Of a stretch of DNA of 64,000 nucleotides, positions 57,036-64,000 are shown piece after piece. Within the stretch, counting starts at the first letter, position 1. Each line of letters begins with the position of its first letter. The stretch covers positions 1 to 64,000 of the forward strand of contig JADKIQ010000007.1 in the NCBI GenBank assembly GCA_016721245.1. The letters run 5' to 3'. Origin of the DNA: Sphingobacteriales bacterium. GTDB lineage: Bacteria > Bacteroidota > Bacteroidia > Chitinophagales > JADIYW01. A model generated the notes under the pieces. That model was not told the DNA's origin and did not search any database. It saw only the letters and a program-made list of their open reading frames with translations. Position numbers and translations under genes: made by a program.

Positions 57036-57184
57036 ACTGTTTTTGTTTAATTGTTTAATTAATTTGATAGTACAAATATCGACAGAAACAGGGGCACGCA
57101 TATTACACAACTTTTTGAAAGTATTACATGATTTAAAGACGTTTTATATCCGTAAACATTGTAATATTTCTATTTCTGAAAAAT

Positions 57185-57208
57185 AAAAAAGCCCTGAATA
57201 AATTCAGG
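57185..57208 (-). terminator. Terminator of the minus-strand stress cluster
   Basis: CCTGAAT / ATTCAGG stem; read on the minus strand it is followed by GGC and six T. Confidence 0.8.
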
Positions 57209-57323
57209 ACCTAACCAACAATTGTATTAAAACAGTATAATGTACATATGGTCAGTATTCTGAAAAGCTATACCATATATCCTTTAATTTGTTCTTTCGA
57301 TAGAGTCGGATATTTTTAATTAT

Positions 57324-57797
57324 TTAATTGGAGTATCTTCTGAGCTTCCAGGCAATGGTTTCGTGCTGCTGCATCAAACCTGTAATAAAATCTGCGGTTC
57401 CGGCATCCAGTCCTTCTTTGTCTTCTTTCTTCAGATGTTTTCTGATTTCCACAACAATCTGTTCGTGATCATCCAGCAACTTCGCTATCATATCTTTTTG
57501 TGATGGATATTTACCGGGAGATTCCTTCAGTGTGGTATGTTCTGCAAACTCCTGCAAGGTACCAATCGTATGACTGCCCAGTTTATTGATACGTTCCGCC
57601 ACTTCGTCAATAATCTCTTCCAGTTCTTTATACTGATCCTGAAAAAATAAATGTAGTTCCAGAAAACTGTTACCGGAAATATTCCAGTGAAATTTTCTCG
57701 TTTTCATATACAATAGGGTTTCGTTTGCCAAAAGCACTGTCAGCGTTTTATTGGTCTTTTGTAAGTCTTTTTCTGATATTCCTATATTCGGATGCAT
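57324..57797 (-). CDS. dps: Dps-family DNA-protection ferritin
   Basis: 157 residues. Inter-subunit ferroxidase ligands are visible in KTRKFHWNISG (His), FFQDQYKELEEIIDEVAERI (Asp/Glu), and a preceding LANETLLYMK helix. Oxidises Fe(II) with peroxide and protects DNA. Last gene of the minus-strand stress cluster, with terminator downstream. Confidence 0.93.
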   Translation of the reverse strand: MHPNIGISEKDLQKTNKTLTVLLANETLLYMKTRKFHWNISGNSFLELHLFFQDQYKELEEIIDEVAERINKLGSHTIGTLQEFAEHTTLKESPGKYPSQKDMIAKLLDDHEQIVVEIRKHLKKEDKEGLDAGTADFITGLMQQHETIAWKLRRYSN

Positions 57798-57807
57798 AAA
57801 TTATTTT

Positions 57808-58443
57808 TTATTGTTGATTAATATTAGATCGCTTTACTTTCATATCTTCCAAATCCGCTTTCAGTTTATCTATCTCTGTTTGTTTTGCCTGAAGATCATT
57901 CTGCAGCTGTACTAATTTTACTTCCGCATCCGATCTTTTCTTCTCCGTATCTTTTTGTTCATCCAGTAATTTCTGATAAGCTTTTTCCTGTTTGGTAATA
58001 TTTTCTGTTTGTGCAGTTAAATCCACATCTACGGAACGATAATTGGCATCCGGAATAAAGTTATTCAGGAACGTCACTATATTATTGGTAATGCCGGTAT
58101 CTTCAGGACTGGTGAAGTTATCGTAGCCTTTGCTGGCCGCCATGTATACAACCGTACCTATACCCAATTTTTCAACTCGCGTGTAAATATCCAGCTTATT
58201 GATGCTAATCTCAGAAAGCGTTACGCCTTTATAAATGGTTATGCCTTTCTTTTTGCTTCCGTTCAATCCGGATCGTTTCAGTTTTGCAGCCAGTGCATCT
58301 GCGGTAACATCTTCCGGCTGGTCGATATATAATTTTACTGCATTTCTGTTATGCTTCTGGATAACGATAGATTCTATGGTTGCTTGTGCGTATACGGCAG
58401 TTGATGCTATTGCTACCGTTAGTACTAGAATAATTTTTTTCAT
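57808..58443 (-). CDS. Secreted coiled-coil protein
   Basis: 211 residues, signal peptide ending TAVYAQ. An alpha/beta domain to about residue 140, then a long coiled coil (KAYQKLLDEQKDTEKKRSDAE to KLKADLEDMKVKR). No family recognised. 10 bp upstream of dps. Confidence 0.75.
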   Translation of the reverse strand: MKKIILVLTVAIASTAVYAQATIESIVIQKHNRNAVKLYIDQPEDVTADALAAKLKRSGLNGSKKKGITIYKGVTLSEISINKLDIYTRVEKLGIGTVVYMAASKGYDNFTSPEDTGITNNIVTFLNNFIPDANYRSVDVDLTAQTENITKQEKAYQKLLDEQKDTEKKRSDAEVKLVQLQNDLQAKQTEIDKLKADLEDMKVKRSNINQQ

Positions 58444-58478
58444 AAATGAGTTGATTTTATTATAAATGTTGTTGATTT

Positions 58479-58892
58479 TTATTTGCCTGGTGGAAGTAAA
58501 AGTTGTTGTTTGCGTTGTAAAATTGTCTTAAAAAAATACAATGCAATATCTTTTAAAATATTCCCGTTTTTTGCCACCCATCCTGAAATAACAATCTGAA
58601 GAATGGTTTCAATGGCTACCGCAACCGGTGTGCGACTTTTTACAACATAGGTTTCAATTATTTTTCTTGCCAGAAAACCAATAGCCAGCGCAACCGCGGC
58701 TTTCAGCATATCTTTTTTCAGTTCATCGGCATGTGTAATTTCATTAATGGCAGTTTTCAGCAAATTCACCGGTCTCATATATTCATACGATTCCTGGTAA
58801 TATTTTTGCATGGCATTTTTTTCCAGCAATTGCCGTTGTTCCAAATGCAATATAGCACTTTGCAGATCCTGCTTTGTTTGAATGGATTCCAT
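58479..58892 (-). CDS. Membrane-associated protein, ElaB/YqjD-like position
   Basis: 137 residues: charged helical N-terminus, then hydrophobic MLKAAVALAIGFLARKII (about 63-80) and a second stretch AIETILQIVISGWVAK. Downstream partner of the holin-like gene, 6 bp apart. No family assigned. Confidence 0.7.
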   Translation of the reverse strand: MESIQTKQDLQSAILHLEQRQLLEKNAMQKYYQESYEYMRPVNLLKTAINEITHADELKKDMLKAAVALAIGFLARKIIETYVVKSRTPVAVAIETILQIVISGWVAKNGNILKDIALYFFKTILQRKQQLLLPPGK

Positions 58893-58898
58893 CTTCCT

Positions 58899-59243
58899 TT
58901 AATCTAATGCCTGTGAAATAATTAAACTGCTAAATGGTCTTTCCATCCACCGTTGTAAGAAAAAATAAACCACTATTACCAGCACTAAATAGATTGCAGA
59001 AAGAATGAAAAACCCATAGTATGGTTTACCAAATTGTTCACTCATCCAGAATGCCACGCCAATGCTCAGAATCACCATAAATAGTATCACGGTAATCAAT
59101 AAACAGATACGCGCAACCAGAACGCTTAGTACATTTGTAGTCGCCTTCAACCCTTTCAGCTTCGTCAGCTCCAGTGTTGTTTTACTGTACATCTGTGTAC
59201 TTTCTAAAAATGCTTCCAGTGAACTTTTATGTGCAGTATCCAT
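58899..59243 (-). CDS. Holin-X/YqjE-type two-TM protein
   Basis: 114 residues, two TM helices (LVARICLLITVILFMVIL and FFILSAIYLVLVIVVYFFL) separated by WMSEQFGKPYYG. This matches the phage-holin-superfamily (Actinobacterial Holin-X/YqjE) membrane proteins of stress clusters, not a phage gene. Confidence 0.8.
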   Translation of the reverse strand: MDTAHKSSLEAFLESTQMYSKTTLELTKLKGLKATTNVLSVLVARICLLITVILFMVILSIGVAFWMSEQFGKPYYGFFILSAIYLVLVIVVYFFLQRWMERPFSSLIISQALD

Positions 59244-59271
59244 ACTATGAATTTTTCAGTTGAATGTTTGC

Positions 59272-59571
59272 TTAATTAACCGATTTGGTAATTTCATTTT
59301 TTATGTTCGATGCCATAATTTTTTCCTGCTCAAACTTTGCTTTGCCGTTAGCAACCAAATGATTGATTTCTTCTTTAAAGCCATCTACTTCTTCATTCAA
59401 AGAAGCGGTTAACTGATTAAACTGGCCTTTTAAATTGTCGGCATAATCTTCGCCTTTCTTCATGATTTTTTTTCTGGTGTTAACACCACTGTCGGGTGCA
59501 AACAAAATTCCTAAGGTAGCACCGGCGGCAACGCCTGCCAATACACCTAATAACACTTTTCCGTTATTCAT
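59272..59571 (-). CDS. YtxH-domain protein
   Basis: 99 residues from ATG 59571 (MNNGKVLLGVLAGVAAGATLGILFAP), the classic YtxH TM/Gly segment followed by GVNTRKKIMKKGEDYADNLK and a helical tail. The longer start at 59712 overlaps the next gene and is rejected. General-stress family. Confidence 0.9.
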   Translation of the reverse strand: MNNGKVLLGVLAGVAAGATLGILFAPDSGVNTRKKIMKKGEDYADNLKGQFNQLTASLNEEVDGFKEEINHLVANGKAKFEQEKIMASNIKNEITKSVN

Positions 59572-59600
59572 ACTGTTTATTTTAAATGTGAATGATAAAT

Positions 59601-59756
59601 TTAAACGATTGATTTTCCCTGAATGACTCTTAGAATTACTGCAACTAATGCAATTACTAATAAGATATGAATGAGACCACCTGCATGAAATCCGAGGAAG
59701 CCAACTGCCCATCCGATGATTAATATCACCGCGAGGATGTATAATAGATTGTTCAT
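59601..59756 (-). CDS. Lmo0937-like (DUF5670) small membrane protein
   Basis: 51 residues, too short for most ORF callers: MNNLLYILAVILIIGWAVGF, LGFHAGGLIHILLVIALVAV, ending RVIQGKSIV. The W-x-x-G-F-x-G-F-H-x-x-G-x-x-I-H signature is exact. Two TM helices; common in stress clusters. Confidence 0.92.
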   Translation of the reverse strand: MNNLLYILAVILIIGWAVGFLGFHAGGLIHILLVIALVAVILRVIQGKSIV

Positions 59757-59781
59757 AATACTATATTTTACGTTTTAGAAA

Positions 59782-60225
59782 TTATTTATCGTCTAATTCT
59801 TTCAGTGCTTTTTCCATATCATCCAGTTCTTTCTGAATGTCTGCCTTGAACTGCTCTAAATTAGTTGTTACGTTATCTTCTTTGTAATCCATAATTTTAG
59901 CACGTAATGCTGTATTTCTGTCTTCCAGTTCGTTGATACGTTTCTGTCTCAGTTTATCTAAATTTGGCGTATTTGATGTCTTGATTTTTTCTTTTAACAC
60001 CTTAATCCTTTCCAGATTGTTAACAATGGAAGCTTGTGCACTTTCTTTGTAAGGCTGCCATCCGGAAGGAGTGGTTTCTGTCGTAGCAGTAGTAGTTTCT
60101 GTTGTTACTCCCGCATCATCTGCGGCAGCTTTTTCTTCGCTTGACTTACAGGCAACAAATATAGATGCTGACAGTAAAAAGACTATAGCGCTGGCGTAAA
60201 GTGTCTTATTGAATTGATTGTACAT
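59782..60225 (-). CDS. Coiled-coil lipoprotein
   Basis: 147 residues, lipobox ASIFVAC (Cys about 26), Thr-rich linker (TTETTTATTETTPSGW), then two long helices. Member of the stress cluster; function unknown. Confidence 0.8.
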   Translation of the reverse strand: MYNQFNKTLYASAIVFLLSASIFVACKSSEEKAAADDAGVTTETTTATTETTPSGWQPYKESAQASIVNNLERIKVLKEKIKTSNTPNLDKLRQKRINELEDRNTALRAKIMDYKEDNVTTNLEQFKADIQKELDDMEKALKELDDK

Positions 60226-60270
60226 GCTATTGATTTTTAAAAATGAATAAAATGAGAAGAAGGGTGTTTA

Positions 60271-60459
60271 CTAAATCTCACCAATCAGTTTGTGAATTTC
60301 TTCTTTTGATTTTCCTAATTTTGTCTGCAGACGACCCACCAGTTCATCTTTTTTGCCTTCTGCAAAAAGTAAATCATCATCTGTAAGAGTGGCGAATTGT
60401 TGTTTCAGTTTTCCTTTTAATTCTGCCCAGTTTCCTTTTAATTCTGTTGTGTTTGCCAT
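60271..60459 (-). CDS. CsbD-family stress protein
   Basis: 62 residues from ATG 60459 (MANTTELKGNWAELKGKLKQ), the CsbD signature, with DELVGRLQTKLGKSKEEI. General-stress protein of unknown mechanism; first gene of the minus-strand run. Confidence 0.93.
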   Translation of the reverse strand: MANTTELKGNWAELKGKLKQQFATLTDDDLLFAEGKKDELVGRLQTKLGKSKEEIHKLIGEI

Positions 60460-60649
60460 GATAGTATTTTTTTTAAGTGATTTAATTTGACAAGACAAAG
60501 GTTCTACTTTTCTCTCTGCAAAGCCTTACACAACTTTTGAATTAGATTACATGATTCACATTTTACCTGCTGATTTAAGCAGAAACGGATAAAATACCTG
60601 TTGCATTCCTTTGCAGAATTATTTACTTTTAATTCTAAAACTATTGACG

Positions 60650-61327
60650 ATGAAAAATCTGTTTTCTCTACTGCTGCTGGTTTTTACCCTTCAGGTATAC
60701 GGACAAAGCAATATATACGGCACCTGGAACAACGAGGAAGTCGGCACATTGATATTCAACTCTAATGGCAGCGGAACTTTTGCCGGTGGCAGTTTTACGT
60801 ACACCAGCACAGCCAGTAAAATTTTTGCATACTCCGAAGACGGCAATTTCACCTACAGCTATAAAGTGGTAAACGGGCAATTGATTATTTCAGGTGGCAT
60901 TTTTCCGGCACCGGTTACATTTACCAAAAGTAAAAATACCAGCTCAGGTACTTCAGGAAATACAAAATCAGGAAGTATCGACAAATCAATTGTGGGCACC
61001 TGGTGCTGGACAAAAACTTCCGGCACCTATACCAATGCTTCTTCTGGCAGCACACGTTGCATTGTTATCAACGCAGACGGCACTTATCAGTATACTTATG
61101 AGGGCTCCATCAGCGGTTCAGGAGGCGGCTATTACGGTGGTTCTGCAAGTCAAAGTGCTGACCACGGCACCTGGAAATTAAACGGAAATACCATTAATGT
61201 GGTGTCTGCAAGTGAAGGAGCACTTACCTATTCTTTTCAAAAGAAAAATCACCCGAAAACGGGTGATCCTATGATTGTCATCGATGGCGATGCGTATGTT
61301 ACCTATTACCAGAAAAATCCGTGGTAG
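60650..61327 (+). CDS. Lipocalin-like secreted protein
   Basis: 225 residues from ATG 60650 (MKNLFSLLLLVFTLQVYGQ signal). Two lipocalin-type beta units: IYGTWNNEEVGTLIFNSNGSG and VGTWCWTKTSG...RCIVINADGTYQYTYEG, with DHGTWKLNGNTI. Ser/Gly-rich linker. Function unknown. Confidence 0.8.
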   Translation: MKNLFSLLLLVFTLQVYGQSNIYGTWNNEEVGTLIFNSNGSGTFAGGSFTYTSTASKIFAYSEDGNFTYSYKVVNGQLIISGGIFPAPVTFTKSKNTSSGTSGNTKSGSIDKSIVGTWCWTKTSGTYTNASSGSTRCIVINADGTYQYTYEGSISGSGGGYYGGSASQSADHGTWKLNGNTINVVSASEGALTYSFQKKNHPKTGDPMIVIDGDAYVTYYQKNPW

Positions 61328-61338
61328 TAGTTTATATC

Positions 61339-61725
61339 TTAGAATGGTAAATCATCATCAATCTGTGCAGCAGGCGCATCTGCTTCTGTGTATGCAGGCG
61401 CTGTAGTTTTAGCTGCAATGTATGACGAAGATGTGTTATTAGAAGTATTACTTCCACCATCCGTTTTGTTGATTCTCCATGCTTTCACATCTGTGTACCA
61501 TTTTCCGTTGTATTCACGGCTTTCAACGTCAAACTCCACTGAAATATCTCTGCCTTCTGCAAATGCATCGCTGTTTACCAAATCTCCCCAGAATACTACA
61601 GCTACTTTTTTAGGATATTTTCCATTATCAATTTCGATAATAATTTGTTGTTTTTTCCAAACGCCGTTTTTTCCTTCTCCGGATTCTACCGGCATTGCTT
61701 TAAATACTTTTCCGCTTAATTCCAT
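61339..61725 (-). CDS. DUF3127 protein, SSB-like
   Basis: 128 residues. OB-fold-like core (MELSGKVFKAMPVESGEGKNG, QIIIEIDNGKYPKKVAVVFW, GKWYTDVKAWRI) and an acidic tip DDDLPF like the partner-recruiting end of SSB. Widespread in this phylum; a DNA-metabolism role is inferred. Confidence 0.88.
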   Translation of the reverse strand: MELSGKVFKAMPVESGEGKNGVWKKQQIIIEIDNGKYPKKVAVVFWGDLVNSDAFAEGRDISVEFDVESREYNGKWYTDVKAWRINKTDGGSNTSNNTSSSYIAAKTTAPAYTEADAPAAQIDDDLPF

Positions 61726-61929
61726 TTGTGTAATTTTTTACAAAAGTAGAAAATAGTCGTGAGTTGTGAGTCCTGAGTAAGGAGATTTTATTCACGTATT
61801 TAAAAATTAAACCAACATATAAGCTATTTACGTAATTCATTGTCATTTTTCTTAATTTATCAGTAACATGCCGGTGGAATTTTGGTGCGAGTTTTGATGT
61901 TTATAGGGAAATAAATACTAATTTTAACT

Positions 61930-62560
61930 ATGGATACAACTATTATGAAATTCGTTTCGACAGATGCACTGCATTTTTTCAGCGATAATAAAGTTTTATT
62001 GAGCCTGGTAATGGGCTTAGGCTTAAGTGCCTGCTGTGGTTTCAGGGTGTTTGTGCCTTTGCTGGCTGCCAGCATCGCCACCAAAATGGGAATTTTACAT
62101 CTCGGCGACGGCTTTCAGTGGATGGGCAGCACAGCGGCTTTGATTTGCTTTGGTGCCGCTACCATTTTTGAGATTGGCGGTTACTATATTCCGTTTGTAG
62201 ATAATATTTTAGACACGATTACGACACCGGCTTCGGTGATTGCCGGAACCCTGCTTACTGCTTCAGCTATCATTCCAGATCTGGACCCGATGCTAAAATG
62301 GGGCTTAGGCATCATCGTAGGCGGCGGAAGTGCGGGAATCATACAGGCAGGAACAGCTTTGACGCGTGCCACTTCAACAGCTACACCGATTGCCACCACG
62401 GCATATTTTGGCGATTGTCGGCAGTATTTTCGCAATCCGTTTTGAATTGTTGTCCGATGATGCCGCCAAGTAATTTTCAGTATTGTAATTATCGCATTTA
62501 TCATTGCGGAAATCTTATATTTGCGTTGGTCAAAAATAGTCATTATCTTGAAAGATTGAT
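61930..62560 (+). CDS. DUF4126 membrane protein (frameshifted C-terminus)
   Basis: The first 155 residues are good DUF4126: LGLSACCGFRVFVPLLAASIA, GDGFQWMGSTAALICFGAATIFEIGGYYIPFVDNILD, and GGGSAGIIQAGTALTRATST. From about 62395 the frame breaks; other frames yield hydrophobic helices (IIAFIIAEILYLRW) to about 62560 where the gene should end. About six TM segments expected; function unknown. Confidence 0.78.
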
Positions 62561-62683
62561 GATCAGATACTTCAAACCCAAATTAAAGAGTGCCAACAAA
62601 AAAAGGTTAAGGTCAACCAAAAAAATAACAAAAGACAGATTATCTTTCATTTTGTTTAGAATCTTGTATCCTGCATCTTATTC

Positions 62684-63772
62684 TTGTCCCTGAAAAAGAG
62701 GAAGAGTCAAGATACAGCGGGAGGCAGACTTGTAAGGGTGAACGCATCCACTCAAAATACACTCAACTTTATATCGAAACTTACGATTCGAAGAGTATGG
62801 AATATGGGTTTGGTATATCTTTCCTTTTATTTGACTAAATATTTGAAGAAGCCTATACAATTGGGCAAGCCGTTTTCCATTTCGTTCGAGCCGACGACTT
62901 CCTGCAATTTGCGCTGTCCGGAATGCCCGAGCGGCTTGCGTTCTTTTACACGACCTATTGGGATGCTGGAACCTGATTTTTTCCGCAAAACCATCGACGA
63001 ACTTTCCAAAGAATTAATCTACCTCACTTTTTATTTTCAGGGAGAACCTTATCTCAATAAGAATTTTTTAGAGATGGTGGCTTATGCACGACAAAAAAAA
63101 ATATACACGGCAACCTCCACCAATGCGCATTATTTAACGGATGCCGTATCCAGACAAACCATTGAAAGCGGATTGGACAGACTAATCATTTCCATCGACG
63201 GCACCACACAGGAAACGTATCAGAGTTATCGTGTGGGCGGACAATTGGATAAAGTAATTGAAGGTGCAAAAAACATCGTGCACTGGAAAAAAGAAATGCA
63301 GTCGAAAACGCCGTATATTATTTTTCAGTTTTTGGTAGTAAAACCCAACGAACATCAGATTGATGAACTTAAAGTTTTGGCGAAAGAAATTGGTGTAGAT
63401 GAAGTGATTTTGAAAACGGCACAGGTTTATGACTATAAAAACGGTAACGAATTAATTCCGGAGAATGAACAATATTCGCGTTACAGAAAAAAAAGCGACG
63501 GCACCTATTCCATCAAAAATACCTTGGAAAACTCATGCTGGAAATTATGGCACAGCTGCGTGATTACCTGGGATGGCAAAGTAGTGCCTTGCTGCTTTGA
63601 TAAAGATGCACAGCATCAACTGGGCAATTTAAAAACACATACGTTCTCTCAAATCTGGAACAATGATTTGTATAAAGACTTCCGGACGAAATTAGTGAAA
63701 GGCCGGAAAGAAATTGACATCTGCACGAATTGCAGCGAGGGCTGTGAGGTGAATTTTAATTACGAGGTATAA
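62684..63772 (+). CDS. Radical SAM/SPASM-domain protein
   Basis: About 345-362 residues; the start is unclear (TTG 62684, GTG 62735 or ATG 62804). Radical SAM cluster Cys in TTSCNLRCPECPSG. SPASM auxiliary-cluster Cys in CWKLWHSCVITWDGKVVPCC and CTNCSEGC. Such enzymes modify peptides or cofactors; here no peptide gene is visible nearby. An MoaA/PqqE-like generic member. Confidence 0.92.
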   Translation: MSLKKRKSQDTAGGRLVRVNASTQNTLNFISKLTIRRVWNMGLVYLSFYLTKYLKKPIQLGKPFSISFEPTTSCNLRCPECPSGLRSFTRPIGMLEPDFFRKTIDELSKELIYLTFYFQGEPYLNKNFLEMVAYARQKKIYTATSTNAHYLTDAVSRQTIESGLDRLIISIDGTTQETYQSYRVGGQLDKVIEGAKNIVHWKKEMQSKTPYIIFQFLVVKPNEHQIDELKVLAKEIGVDEVILKTAQVYDYKNGNELIPENEQYSRYRKKSDGTYSIKNTLENSCWKLWHSCVITWDGKVVPCCFDKDAQHQLGNLKTHTFSQIWNNDLYKDFRTKLVKGRKEIDICTNCSEGCEVNFNYEV

Positions 63773-63786
63773 AAGAATCTGAAATT

Positions 63787-64000
63787 TTATTCATTAATGA
63801 ATCCTTCTCGATTTCTCCATTCTATATCTTTTTTATCAGGACTATAAAAATAACTTGGCTCTGAAAAAAAGAATAAATATCTTAATATATCTTCTCTATT
63901 TTCCAACTCTGAAAATTCATTTTGAAACCGATTAATTTCTATCAAAGTTCCTTTATAGAAATTCTTCTTAGAAGAAATAATATTAGAACCATATTCTTTT
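63787..64000 (-). CDS. C-terminal fragment of an unknown gene, cut by the window edge
   Basis: An open frame on the minus strand of at least 70 codons ends at TAA 63787-63789 (ends DIEWRNREGFINE). Asn/Lys/Phe-rich, no motif. Converges on the radical SAM gene. Confidence 0.6.
   Translation of the reverse strand, partial: KEYGSNIISSKKNFYKGTLIEINRFQNEFSELENREDILRYLFFFSEPSYFYSPDKKDIEWRNREGFINE

Noticed and set aside
58899..59243. Prophage holin
   Set aside because: The two-TM protein sits among stress genes with no lysis or structural phage genes; it matches the Holin-X/YqjE stress family.

Overview
This window comes from the chromosome of a low-GC (high-30s % by eye) member of the Bacteroidota. 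The evidence is the TTG/TAnnTTTG promoters with no obvious Shine-Dalgarno sequences, and typical families of the phylum: DUF3127, DUF4468, DUF4920, the PcrB/GGGP-synthase family, WG-repeat and PepSY-like secreted proteins, and an arm-domain tyrosine recombinase. At least 18 otherwise well-conserved genes (glyA, rsgA, nrdA, miaA, cca and others) carry one or more single-base frameshifts, many in homopolymers. Uncorrected long-read assembly error is therefore more likely than mass gene decay, and I annotate these genes as full-length loci with the shift noted.

Layout. 1-3.8 kb: minus-strand secreted giant protein (RCC1-like propeller plus 98-residue tandem repeats, running off the left edge) with a small secreted partner. 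4.2-10.8 kb: housekeeping genes glyA, a sugar-nucleotidyltransferase, an exonuclease/GIY-YIG protein, PcrB-type synthase, rsgA and dtd. 10.9-13.0 kb: tandem, progressively decayed lipoprotein paralogs. 13.3-16.9 kb: class Ia ribonucleotide reductase nrdB-nrdA. 17-19 kb: two YeeE/YedE halves plus rhodanese (sulfur uptake) and a YdeI-like gene.

19.1-29.05 kb: an integrative element of about 9.7 kb bounded by a 19-bp direct repeat. It is inserted at the 3' end of an unusual tRNA-like RNA gene (about 156 nt, 86-nt variable region) that has its own promoter and, across the element, its own terminator. The element carries a tyrosine recombinase, an excisionase-type HTH protein, a rolling-circle-type Rep candidate, a long nested hairpin and a 56-bp-period repeat array that together look like an origin region. 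Its cargo includes a 2-TM protein with a tiny Pro-rich partner and a protein built of 14 CxxC/CxxC units with near-identical DNA repeats.

29-44.7 kb: UvrD-like helicase, secreted proteins, TPR and DUF1003 proteins, phosphoesterase, MFS transporter, a tRNA-maturation run (miaA, cca, tsaC), glycosyltransferase, dapD and lipoproteins. 44.7-50.5 kb is the most repeat-rich part. It holds tRNA-Lys with a small GIY-YIG nuclease gene whose insertion re-duplicated the tRNA 3' end, a REP/RAYT family, two attC-like inverted-repeat sites bounding single-gene cassettes (one encoding a HEPN-motif protein), and a pair of head-to-head 21-bp minisatellites. 50.6-57 kb: hypothetical protein, AraC regulator, histidine kinase with two stand-alone receivers, YihY protein. 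57-60.5 kb: a minus-strand general-stress cluster (Dps, YtxH, CsbD, DUF5670, holin-like). 60.6-64 kb: lipocalin-like protein, DUF3127, DUF4126, a radical SAM/SPASM enzyme and a gene fragment at the right edge.

The strongest candidates for something undescribed are the tRNA-like att-site RNA, the GIY-YIG/tRNA-Lys insertion, the cassette sites, the CxxC-repeat protein with its origin-like neighbours, and the 21-bp inverted minisatellites.
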